Part shown: in pieces, positions 54,981-64,000 of the stretch
How the letters are laid out: every line of letters begins with the position of its first letter
Position numbering within the stretch: position 1 is the first letter of the stretch
NCBI GenBank assembly: GCA_903831255.1
Contig: CAIKWZ010000075.1
Coordinates: forward strand, 1-64,000
From: an uncultured Alphaproteobacteria bacterium
GTDB lineage: Bacteria; Pseudomonadota; Alphaproteobacteria; Caulobacterales; Hyphomonadaceae
Reading direction: 5' to 3'
DNA length: 64,000 bases
Notes under the pieces: model-generated
The model's database searches: none
Seen by the model: only the letters and a program-made list of their open reading frames with translations
What the model was told of the DNA's origin: nothing
Program-made: the position numbers and the translations under genes

Positions 54981-56381
54981 TCACATCTGCATCGTCCAGC
55001 CTTCGACACCCATCGCAGCCTGACGTATCGCCTCAGTCATAGTGGGATGAGCGTGAGACGTCCGCGCCACGTCCTCTGACGAAGCGCCGAACTCCATAGC
55101 TACGCACATCTCCCCGATCATCTCGCCGACCCCGACCCCCATCATGTGAGCGCCAAGTATGCGGTCCGTCGCAGCATCGGCGAGGATCTTCACGAAGCCA
55201 TCCGTCTCGTGATTGGTTCGCGCCCGGGAATTGGCAGAGAAAGGAAACTTGCCAACCTTGTAGGCGACCCCCGCCGCCTTAAGGTCTTCCTCGGTCTTCC
55301 CGACCCAGGCGATCTCCGGCTTGGTGTAAACCACGCCAGGAATGATGTCGTAGTCAACATGCCCCGCCTTGCCCGCGATGAGTTCGGCGCAGGCGCTGCC
55401 TTCGTCTTCAGCCTTGTGAGCGAGCATGGGCCCGGTGGTGACATCTCCCACGACCCAGACCCCCGGAGCCGAGGTGCGGAAATGCGTGTTGGCGATTACA
55501 CCGCGCCGGTCCGGCTGAATGCCGACGGTTTCAAGGCCGAGGCCCTCGGTCCACGGCCTGCGGCCGATCGCGACCAGCACAACGTCGGCGTCAAGGACTT
55601 CTGTGGCGCCTCCAGCAGAAGGCTCCATGGAAAGTTTCAGTTTGCTCTTGAGCTTCTCAACCCCGGTGACCTTCATTCCAAGACGGAAATCCATGCCCTG
55701 CTTAGCGAAAACGCGCTGCGCCTGCTTGGCGAGCTCCGCATCGGCGCCCGGAAGTATGCGATCAAGATACTCCACCACGATCACTTCCGAGCCGAGACGG
55801 CGCCAGACGGACCCGAGCTCGAGACCAATGACGCCCGCACCGATCAGGATCATTCGCTTAGGTGTCTGCTTGAGCGCCAGAGCGCCTGTGGACGACACCA
55901 CGCGCTCTTCGTCGATCTCAACACCCGGAAGAGAAGCAGGCTCTGAGCCCGTAGCGATGACAATATTGCGGGCGCTCAGAGCGACCTCTCCGGCGGCGGA
56001 CGTGACGATAACCCGGCCAGCGCCCGCGATACGACCGACACCGCTGAAGACCGTCACCTTATGCTTCTTCATCAGAAACGCCACGCCGGCGGTCAAACCG
56101 CCTACAGCGTCCGCCTTCTGCTTCTGCATCTGGTCAATATTGGCTTTCAGACCGGTGACCTCGATTCCCAGCCCCGCGAAGTCTTTGGCGGCGGCCTCAT
56201 AGTACTCCGAGGCGTGAAGCATCGCCTTCGACGGGATACATCCAACATTCAGGCAGGTCCCGCCGAGCGTAGAACGCTTCTCGATAATCGCGGTCTTGAG
56301 CCCAAGCTGACCACAGCGAATAGCGCAATTATAGCCCCCGGGTCCGGCCCCAATGATCACGACGTCATAGGTATCAGTCAT
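54981..56381 (-). CDS. lpdA: Dihydrolipoyl dehydrogenase (E3)
   Basis: 466 aa. Reoxidises lipoamide of the 2-oxoglutarate dehydrogenase complex. FAD site VIIGAGPGGYNCAIRCGQLG, redox disulphide GGTCLNVGCIPSK, NAD site LIGAGVIGLELGSVW, C-terminal SHAHPTMTEAIRQA with the active-site His-Glu. Last gene of the suc cluster. Confidence 0.97.
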   Translation of the reverse strand: MTDTYDVVIIGAGPGGYNCAIRCGQLGLKTAIIEKRSTLGGTCLNVGCIPSKAMLHASEYYEAAAKDFAGLGIEVTGLKANIDQMQKQKADAVGGLTAGVAFLMKKHKVTVFSGVGRIAGAGRVIVTSAAGEVALSARNIVIATGSEPASLPGVEIDEERVVSSTGALALKQTPKRMILIGAGVIGLELGSVWRRLGSEVIVVEYLDRILPGADAELAKQAQRVFAKQGMDFRLGMKVTGVEKLKSKLKLSMEPSAGGATEVLDADVVLVAIGRRPWTEGLGLETVGIQPDRRGVIANTHFRTSAPGVWVVGDVTTGPMLAHKAEDEGSACAELIAGKAGHVDYDIIPGVVYTKPEIAWVGKTEEDLKAAGVAYKVGKFPFSANSRARTNHETDGFVKILADAATDRILGAHMMGVGVGEMIGEMCVAMEFGASSEDVARTSHAHPTMTEAIRQAAMGVEGWTMQM

Positions 56382-56516
56382 TCGCTGCTCTCTTCACGTC
56401 CCAAACAGGTTTCAAAACCGCCGACCAGGCCTGATTAGCGCCACAACGATCTGCGCGTTAGGCTATCTCGACTTTCGATCGTCCCTGTCTCCATCGAGAC
56501 CAGGAACGGGTTCGTA

Positions 56517-58037
56517 TCAGAGATCGAGAAGCATCCGCTCCGGATCCTCAAGAGCCTCCTTAACGCGCACGAGGAAGGTCACAGCTTCCTTTCCATCGAC
56601 CAGACGGTGGTCGTAGGACAAGGCGAGATACATCATCGGCCGGATGACAATCTGCCCATTGACCACCACGGGCCGATCTTCAATCCGGTGCATGCCAAGG
56701 ACGCCCGATTGCGGCGGATTGAGAATGGGCGTGGACATCAGCGACCCGTAAACGCCGCCATTGGTGATCGTGAACGTACCGCCCTGAAGATCCTCCATGG
56801 AAAGCTTTCCGTCACGGGCCAGCGCGCCCAGACGCCCGATCTCCGCCTCGATCTGAGCCAGAGACATCATATCGGCGTCTCGAACAACAGGAACCACAAG
56901 GCCCTTCTCAGTGCCGACGGCCATACCGACATGGTAGTAGTTCTTGTAGATGATGTCCGTGCCGTCAATTTCAGCGTTCACCGCCGGAATCTCGCGCAGA
57001 GCTGAGACACAGGCCTTCGTGAAGAAACTCATGAAACCCAGACGAACGCCGTGCTTTTTCTCGAAGAGATCCTTGTGACGCTTCCTGAGATCCATGACGG
57101 CAGACATATCGACATCGTTGAATGTCGTCAGCATGGCGGCCGTGTTCTGAGCATCCTTGAGACGGCGCGCGATCGTCTGACGAAGCCGTGTCATTTTCAC
57201 TCGCTCTTCGCGAGGGCCGAGATCGCGAACCGGCCGGCTGTCAGCGACGGGTGCAGGCCCAGCCGCGGCAGCCGCAACATATTTGAGAGCATCCTCCTTC
57301 GTGGCTCGCCCGCCGCGACCCGACCCGGGAATATCTGAAGGATTGACCCCGCCCTCAGTAGCGACACGAAGAACCGACGGAGCCACTTTCTCGCTCACAG
57401 CCGCCTTCGAAGGCGGAGCGGATACGGGTGCGCTGCTGGCAGCTGAAGCTGCGGCAACAGGCTTCGCAGGCGCCCCTCCGACCGTCATGCGCGCGATTAC
57501 AGTACCGATGGCGACCGTCTCTCCAGCCTTGACGATCAACTCCGAGACAACACCGGCAGCGGGCGCAGGCACCTCGATCGCGACCTTGTCCGTCTCGATC
57601 TCAGCGATCGGATCGTCCTGCGCCACAGCCTGTCCCGGCTTCACCAGCCAGTTTGCGAGCGTGCCCTCGGTCACGCTTTCACCCATTACTGGCACTTTGA
57701 TATCCATGGTGTCTCCAGACTCGTTCTTGTGCGAAACAGGCTGAGCCGCCTCGCCAGTTGTTTCCTGCCTAACGGGATTCGCCCCTGCGAGTGAGGCGCC
57801 CCCCGCAGGCGCTATGCGACCCAGAATGGCGCCGATTTCCACGGTCTCTCCGGTTCGTTTCAACACGTCGGTCAAAACGCCGTCCTCCGCCGCAGCGACT
57901 TCAACCGACACTTTGTCGGTCTCGAGCTCGACGAGAGCCTCATCTCGAACAACCGACTGTCCGGCCGCCTTCAGCCACGTCCCGACAGTCGCTTCTCGAA
58001 CGCTTTCTCCAAGTACCGGGACGACTATATCGGCCAT
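56517..58037 (-). CDS. sucB: 2-oxoglutarate dehydrogenase E2, with two lipoyl domains
   Basis: 506 aa. Two lipoyl domains: residues about 1-77 ([11 protein letters not shown], lipoyl Lys about 43) and about 110-185 ([11 protein letters not shown]). Then an Ala/Pro linker, a peripheral-subunit-binding segment ([29 protein letters not shown]) and the catalytic domain with SYDHRLVDG. Many alphaproteobacterial SucB have one lipoyl domain, so the second is a notable duplication. Transfers succinyl to CoA. Confidence 0.95.
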   Translation of the reverse strand: MADIVVPVLGESVREATVGTWLKAAGQSVVRDEALVELETDKVSVEVAAAEDGVLTDVLKRTGETVEIGAILGRIAPAGGASLAGANPVRQETTGEAAQPVSHKNESGDTMDIKVPVMGESVTEGTLANWLVKPGQAVAQDDPIAEIETDKVAIEVPAPAAGVVSELIVKAGETVAIGTVIARMTVGGAPAKPVAAASAASSAPVSAPPSKAAVSEKVAPSVLRVATEGGVNPSDIPGSGRGGRATKEDALKYVAAAAAGPAPVADSRPVRDLGPREERVKMTRLRQTIARRLKDAQNTAAMLTTFNDVDMSAVMDLRKRHKDLFEKKHGVRLGFMSFFTKACVSALREIPAVNAEIDGTDIIYKNYYHVGMAVGTEKGLVVPVVRDADMMSLAQIEAEIGRLGALARDGKLSMEDLQGGTFTITNGGVYGSLMSTPILNPPQSGVLGMHRIEDRPVVVNGQIVIRPMMYLALSYDHRLVDGKEAVTFLVRVKEALEDPERMLLDL

Positions 58038-58097
58038 TCAGCAACTCCATTGAGACCGGAGACAGGTCTGACCGCCTCCGGCATTCGCCGGAACCTT

Positions 58098-61091
58098 TCA
58101 TTCGAACGCAGCATCAAGAAATGCAGCAAGCTCCTTGTTATGCAGCGACATCGTGCCGGCTGCAGTCGATGCGGACGCGGGGCGACCAACGTAGCGCGGC
58201 CGTTTGGACTTAACGCCATCGAGCCTTTCCAGTGTCTTCTCGATATTCCAATCCACGAAGGTCCAAGACCCCATGTTTCTGGGCTCTTCCTGACACCAGA
58301 CCATGTCGGCCTGAGGGAAGCGCGCGAGCTCCTTGAGAAGCGGCGCTACTGGGAAAGGATAGAGCTGTTCAAGACGCAACAGGTACACGTCTCGAATGCC
58401 CCGCTTCTCCCGCTCTTCGAAGAGGTCGTAGTAAACCTTTCCCGAGCACATCACCACTCGCCGGATCTCGTGATCCTGAACGAGACGTACTTCACCTTCT
58501 CGCCCTGCTGTCTCTGCATCATCCCACAAGATCCGATGGAAGGTCGAGGCCGCCCCCATATCCTCGAGGGTCGACACCGCACGCTTGTGACGCAGCAGCG
58601 ACTTTGGGGTCATGACGATGAGCGGCTTGCGGAAGTCCCGATGGATCTGCCGCCGCAGAATATGAAAATAGCTGGCCGGAGTTGTGCAGTTGGCGACCTG
58701 AATATTGTCCTGAGCGCACATCTGAAGGAAGCGCTCAAGCCGCGCCGACGAGTGCTCAGGACCTTGACCCTCATAGCCGTGAGGCAAGAGGCACACCAGA
58801 CCCGACATCCTCAACCACTTGCGCTCGCCGGAAGAAATGAACTGGTCAAAGACAACCTGAGCGCCGTTCGCGAAATCTCCAAACTGGGCCTCCCATAGAA
58901 CAAGCGTGTTGGGAGCCGTGAGGGAATAGCCATACTCGTACCCAAGCACGGCTTCTTCGGAGAGGAGAGAGTCAATCACTTCATAAGGCGCCTGGGTCGC
59001 GCTGACATGATTGAGGGGCGTATAACGCTCCTCGGTCACCTGATGGATCATGTGGCTATGGCGCTGAGTGAAGGTGCCGCGACAGGAATCCTGACCTGAG
59101 AGACGTACAGGAAACCCTTCTTCGACAAGCGTTGCAAAAGCCAGATGCTCCGCCATGCCCCAGTCGATTCCAGCGCCAGTCTCAGCCATGGTCCGACGAT
59201 TGGCCACCACACGGGCGACGGTCTTGTGCACCTCGAAGCCTGCCGGCATCTCCGTCAGACGACGTCCGAGATCCCTGAGCTTTGCGACCGGCACGCCCGT
59301 ATGTCCGCGGCGCTCGTCATCCTTGGGAAGACCGAGGCCCGCCCATTTTCCATCCAGCCAATCGGCGCCTTCGGGCTTATAGGATTTGGCCTGGTCGAAC
59401 TCGCGATCAAGAAACGCCTCGAGATCCGCCACCATCCGATCGACAAAGGCCTGGTCGACAACGCCAGTCTCGACCAGACGACGGGCGTACAGCTCCCGGG
59501 TCGAGGGCAAATCACGGATCCGAGCATACATGATCGGCTGGGTCATGGTCGGGTCATCGCCCTCGTTATGACCATATCGCCGATAGCAGAACATATCGAT
59601 CACGACGTCCTTGGAGAACTTCTGACGGTACTCCGTCGCAACCTTCGCCGCATGAACAACGGCCTCAGGATCATCTCCGTTCACATGAAAGATCGGCGCC
59701 TGAACCATCAGCGCCACATCTGAAGGATATGGAGACGATCGGGAGTATTTCGGGCTCGTGGTGAAGCCGATCTGATTATTGACGATGAAATGAACCGTGC
59801 CGCCGGTCCGGTAACCGGCAAGACCGGAGAGCGCGAGACATTCCGCCACCACGCCCTGACCTGCGAAGGCGGCGTCCCCGTGCAGAAGCAGAGGCATGAC
59901 CTTGGTGCGCGGGGCCTTGCGATCTTCCTGAAGATCAAACGACTGCTTGGCGCGAGCCTTCCCGAGCACGACAGGATTGACGATCTCAAGGTGAGAGGGG
60001 TTCGCCGTGAGAGAGAGGTGGACCCTGTGATTGTCGAATGTCCGGTCTGAAGACGCCCCGAGATGATACTTCACATCACCGGAGCCAAACTCATCGGCGC
60101 CCTGAGTGTTTCCACCAAGGAACTCAAAGAAAATCTTGTGGTAGGGCTTGCCCATGACCGCCGCGAGAACGTTAAGGCGCCCTCTGTGCGGCATGCCAAG
60201 AATGATCTCGTCGACGCCCAGAGCGCCGCCACGCTTGATAATCTGTTCGAGCGCCGGAACCATCGCCTCTCCGCCATCCAGGCCGAAACGCTTCGTTCCT
60301 GGGTAGCGCTTATGGAGAAAGCGCTCAAAAGCCTCGGCTTCCGCCAGTTTCTGAAGAATCGCCTTCTTCCCCTCGGGCGTGAACGTTATCTCCTTGTCTG
60401 CGCCCTCTATCCGCTCCTGAATCCAAGCCTTCTCTTCAGGATCGGAAATATGCATGAACTCAACGCCGAAGGTCGAGCAGTACGTCCTCTTCAGGATGTC
60501 CAGCATTTGACGGGGGGTCGCATACTCGAGGCCCAGAACGTGATCGATATAGATGCGTCGATCCATGTCTCCAGGGCCGAACCCGTAAGTCGCCGGATCA
60601 AGCTCAGGCTGCACCTCCCTCTGTTCGAGCGAGAGGGGGTCCAGATGCGCCGCCAGGTGCCCACGAATTCGATAAGCCCGGATCATCATGAGCGCTCGGA
60701 TCGAATCCCGCACCTGCTGGTGAATGTCTGCCGAGCCGGCAGCCGGAGATGCTCCGGAGGCCTTGGCCTTGGACTCGATCTTTGTCTTGAGGCCCGCTTC
60801 AACCGCGCCCCAGTCTCCGTCCAGGGCCGACACAAGCTCGCTTCGTGAGGGCTTGGGCCAGTGCGCTCGGCGCCATTCAGGGCCCTTCGCAGCCCTCAGC
60901 GCTGTCTGAGGGGGGTCGGATATCTGGCCGAAGAACACACGCCAGCTTTCGTCCACGGACGATGGGGCCTCAAGGTACTGAGCGTAGAGCTGTTCGATGT
61001 AAGCTGCATTCGCCCCATCCAGAAACGCCATATCCAGCAGAGCCTCATTGGCCGCTGTCCGCGCTTCCCCTGCGCCCGCCTCGATCGTCAT
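58098..61091 (-). CDS. sucA: 2-oxoglutarate dehydrogenase E1
   Basis: 997 aa from ATG 61091, which has AGGA upstream; the frame is open to 61193 but that part is not conserved. Thiamine-dependent decarboxylation of 2-oxoglutarate. N-terminal DMAFLDGANAAYIEQLY, MPHRGRLNVLA, GDAAFAGQGVV, RRYGHNEGDDP, HLAFATLVEEGFPVRLSGQDS, DNIQVANCTTPA and CQEEPRNMGSW are all typical. Confidence 0.97.
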   Translation of the reverse strand: MTIEAGAGEARTAANEALLDMAFLDGANAAYIEQLYAQYLEAPSSVDESWRVFFGQISDPPQTALRAAKGPEWRRAHWPKPSRSELVSALDGDWGAVEAGLKTKIESKAKASGASPAAGSADIHQQVRDSIRALMMIRAYRIRGHLAAHLDPLSLEQREVQPELDPATYGFGPGDMDRRIYIDHVLGLEYATPRQMLDILKRTYCSTFGVEFMHISDPEEKAWIQERIEGADKEITFTPEGKKAILQKLAEAEAFERFLHKRYPGTKRFGLDGGEAMVPALEQIIKRGGALGVDEIILGMPHRGRLNVLAAVMGKPYHKIFFEFLGGNTQGADEFGSGDVKYHLGASSDRTFDNHRVHLSLTANPSHLEIVNPVVLGKARAKQSFDLQEDRKAPRTKVMPLLLHGDAAFAGQGVVAECLALSGLAGYRTGGTVHFIVNNQIGFTTSPKYSRSSPYPSDVALMVQAPIFHVNGDDPEAVVHAAKVATEYRQKFSKDVVIDMFCYRRYGHNEGDDPTMTQPIMYARIRDLPSTRELYARRLVETGVVDQAFVDRMVADLEAFLDREFDQAKSYKPEGADWLDGKWAGLGLPKDDERRGHTGVPVAKLRDLGRRLTEMPAGFEVHKTVARVVANRRTMAETGAGIDWGMAEHLAFATLVEEGFPVRLSGQDSCRGTFTQRHSHMIHQVTEERYTPLNHVSATQAPYEVIDSLLSEEAVLGYEYGYSLTAPNTLVLWEAQFGDFANGAQVVFDQFISSGERKWLRMSGLVCLLPHGYEGQGPEHSSARLERFLQMCAQDNIQVANCTTPASYFHILRRQIHRDFRKPLIVMTPKSLLRHKRAVSTLEDMGAASTFHRILWDDAETAGREGEVRLVQDHEIRRVVMCSGKVYYDLFEEREKRGIRDVYLLRLEQLYPFPVAPLLKELARFPQADMVWCQEEPRNMGSWTFVDWNIEKTLERLDGVKSKRPRYVGRPASASTAAGTMSLHNKELAAFLDAAFE

Positions 61092-61275
61092 GATAACCGT
61101 CCTTTTGACCGGATCAGCCGCACGAGCATCTGAAGGCTCCGCCCAGCCGCTCCGGATCGTGTAAAGACCTTCGCCCAGAAATCGCCGACTCAATCCCCCA
61201 GGATCGAGACGCCTCCGCTCATATCACAATTGGACCAAGACGCATCTCGCGAACGCTTGTTTCGCGTTGAAAAAG

Positions 61276-62190
61276 TCATCGTCCCTTCAAAATCTCAGTC
61301 ATCGTAGCACCGAGGCGTGCGGGGCTCGGGGAGACCACGATCCCCGCTGACTGCATCGCCTCGATCTTGTCTTCGGCCCCGCCCTTTCCACCGGATACGA
61401 TGGCTCCGGCATGGCCCATCGTCCGGCCCTTGGGAGCGGTACGACCCGCGATGAAACCGACCATCGGCTTTTTGCGACCCCGGCGGGCTTCATCCTTGAG
61501 AAACTGCGCAGCGTCCTCCTCCGCTGACCCGCCGATTTCGCCGATCATAATGATAGACTGGGTCTCGTCATCGGCCAGGAACATTTCCAGGACGTCAATG
61601 AATTCGGTTCCCTTCACCGGATCACCGCCAATTCCGACGCACGAGGACTGCCCAAGGCCCTCGTTCGTCGTCTGGAAAACCGCCTCATAGGTCAGGGTGC
61701 CCGACCGGGACACAACCCCGACCGATCCGCGCTTGTGGATATGCCCCGGCATAATGCCGATCTTGCATTCGCCAGGAGTGATGACCCCAGGGCAGTTAGG
61801 GCCAACCAGACGTGACTTAGACTTCAGAAGTTTGTCCTTGACCCGAACCATATCGAGCACCGGCACGCCCTCCGTGATCGTCACAATCAACGGGATTTCC
61901 GCATCGATCGCTTCTTCGATCGCCGCAGCGCAGAACTTCGGCGGGACATAGATGACAGTGGCGTTCGCACCCGTCGCCGCCTTGGCCTCGGCGACAGAGT
62001 TGAACATCGGCCGCTCGACCTTTGATCCGTCAGGCAGCGTCCCCTGCCACATGGTCCCGCCCTTACCCGGGGTGACCCCGCCGACCATCTGAGTGCCGTA
62101 GGCGATGCCTTGCTCAGTGTGAAAGGTTCCCGTCGCTCCGGTCATGCCCTGAGTGAGAACTTTGGTGGTCTTGTCGACGAGGATGGACAT
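61276..62190 (-). CDS. sucD: Succinyl-CoA synthetase alpha subunit
   Basis: 304 aa from ATG 62190 (AGGA upstream); [18 protein letters not shown]. CoA-binding Rossmann part, [10 protein letters not shown], then phosphohistidine in [16 protein letters not shown]. Works with SucC. A 184-bp gap separates it from sucA. Confidence 0.96.
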   Translation of the reverse strand: MSILVDKTTKVLTQGMTGATGTFHTEQGIAYGTQMVGGVTPGKGGTMWQGTLPDGSKVERPMFNSVAEAKAATGANATVIYVPPKFCAAAIEEAIDAEIPLIVTITEGVPVLDMVRVKDKLLKSKSRLVGPNCPGVITPGECKIGIMPGHIHKRGSVGVVSRSGTLTYEAVFQTTNEGLGQSSCVGIGGDPVKGTEFIDVLEMFLADDETQSIIMIGEIGGSAEEDAAQFLKDEARRGRKKPMVGFIAGRTAPKGRTMGHAGAIVSGGKGGAEDKIEAMQSAGIVVSPSPARLGATMTEILKGR

Positions 62191-62276
62191 GGGGTTTTCC
62201 TGGATGGAGGCGGATGCGGCCGACAGATCAGCTTTGTCTGATTGCGGATACGGCGACACTAGAGCGGTTAGCGGTG

Positions 62277-63473
<1,197 letters not shown>

Positions 63474-63578
63474 GACTTATCGCCCCTGGAGGGAGGGCCC
63501 GCCAGTCGGCCCCGCTCGGAGGGCGATTATCGCACTCGGAAGAGCAAGGCAACGCCGGCGCAGACCCGCAACGAAGGG

Positions 63579-64000
63579 TTAATCACTCTTCGTGCCGGCC
63601 TTAGACGGCTCGGCGATCTCGCCCGCGACAACGCTGGTCTGATCTATGGGCGTGAACCGGGAGCGGGCGCCCGGGCGCCCGCGCTCGGTCATCAGTGACC
63701 ACACATTGACCCCGCCGAGGACCACATAGGCCGAGGCCACCACAACGAAAACACCCGGTTGCCCAAATCCGGTGTCCGCGACAGCGCCGGTTATAACAGG
63801 CCCGACAACTGACCCTGCAGCCCAGACGAACAACATCCCAGACATGATCTGCGCAATCCGTCCCGGCTCGGCTCGATCCGTGGCGTGAGCCGCTGAAACT
63901 GGATAGAACGACAGGGCCCCTGCCCCCCAAAGAGCTGCGAGCATCACCGTGACGGACCAGCTGACGCGTCCGCTCGAAAGGAAGAGACAGACACAGGCGA
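63579..64000 (-). CDS. MFS transporter, C-terminal part, cut by right edge
   Basis: The frame is open to the window end, so the N-terminal portion is missing. The visible 140 residues hold about three hydrophobic helices, with LWGAGALSFYPVSAAHATD and SGMLFVWAAGSVVGPVITGAV. This YPxxAAHA pattern, followed by a Gly-Pro helix, resembles YcaD-like major facilitator proteins. Ends in a polar tail. Substrate unknown. Confidence 0.75.
   Translation of the reverse strand, partial: ACVCLFLSSGRVSWSVTVMLAALWGAGALSFYPVSAAHATDRAEPGRIAQIMSGMLFVWAAGSVVGPVITGAVADTGFGQPGVFVVVASAYVVLGGVNVWSLMTERGRPGARSRFTPIDQTSVVAGEIAEPSKAGTKSD

Overview
The window is one contiguous stretch of a GC-rich alphaproteobacterial chromosome. 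The evidence is the gene order: rplU-rpmA-obgE-proB-proA-nadD-rsfS-rlmH-(EnvC-like)-ctpA-(divergent polysaccharide deacetylase)-rppH, the atpHAGDC operon, sucC-sucD-sucA-sucB-lpdA, an L21 with a C-terminal extension, and an electron-transfer-flavoprotein methyltransferase. The marine Caulobacterales/Parvularculales side of the class is a reasonable guess, but the sequence alone does not prove it. Several genes appear to use GTG or TTG starts.

Layout. 1-304: the start of a secreted protein built of perfect PIWGSID heptapeptide repeats, running off the left edge on the minus strand. 975-7628: a signalling block with an EAL phosphodiesterase, a tandem universal stress protein, a 32-residue membrane peptide that ORF callers would miss, a small lipoprotein, a FixL-like hybrid kinase that lacks the haem histidine, an OmpR-type regulator and a Crp/Fnr regulator. 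Candidate operators lie between these genes. 7962-13676: a selenocysteine locus with selA, selB, tRNA-Sec, a thioredoxin-like redox protein and a UGSC-motif selenoprotein. The selenoprotein is split by an in-frame TGA that is followed by a good bacterial SECIS hairpin. 13948-20057: glutamate synthase gltBD. 20058-21705: a poorly coding stretch with one unrecognised gene, ending at a tRNA-Ser.

22006-33007: ribosomal proteins L21/L27, ObgE, proline synthesis, NAD synthesis, ribosome silencing and methylation, and a cell-envelope set ending in rppH. 33695-38762 (minus): F1 of ATP synthase. 39058-45178: a multidomain haem/redoxin lipoprotein, pyruvate kinase, a membrane-anchored DEDD-type exonuclease homologue and a 5'-nucleotidase. 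45270-54917: a methyltransferase, a VOC protein, PriA with half its zinc cysteines missing, XerC, the KtrB/KtrA potassium system, an amidase and an EamA transporter. 54981-63473 (minus): the 2-oxoglutarate dehydrogenase / succinyl-CoA synthetase genes. The right edge cuts an MFS transporter.

The most distinctive content is the self-contained Sec machinery with its selenoprotein and thioredoxin-like neighbour (7962-13676). Next come the repeat protein at the left edge and the FixL-like/OmpR/Fnr cluster with a palindromic Fnr-type box. Much of the rest is conserved housekeeping.
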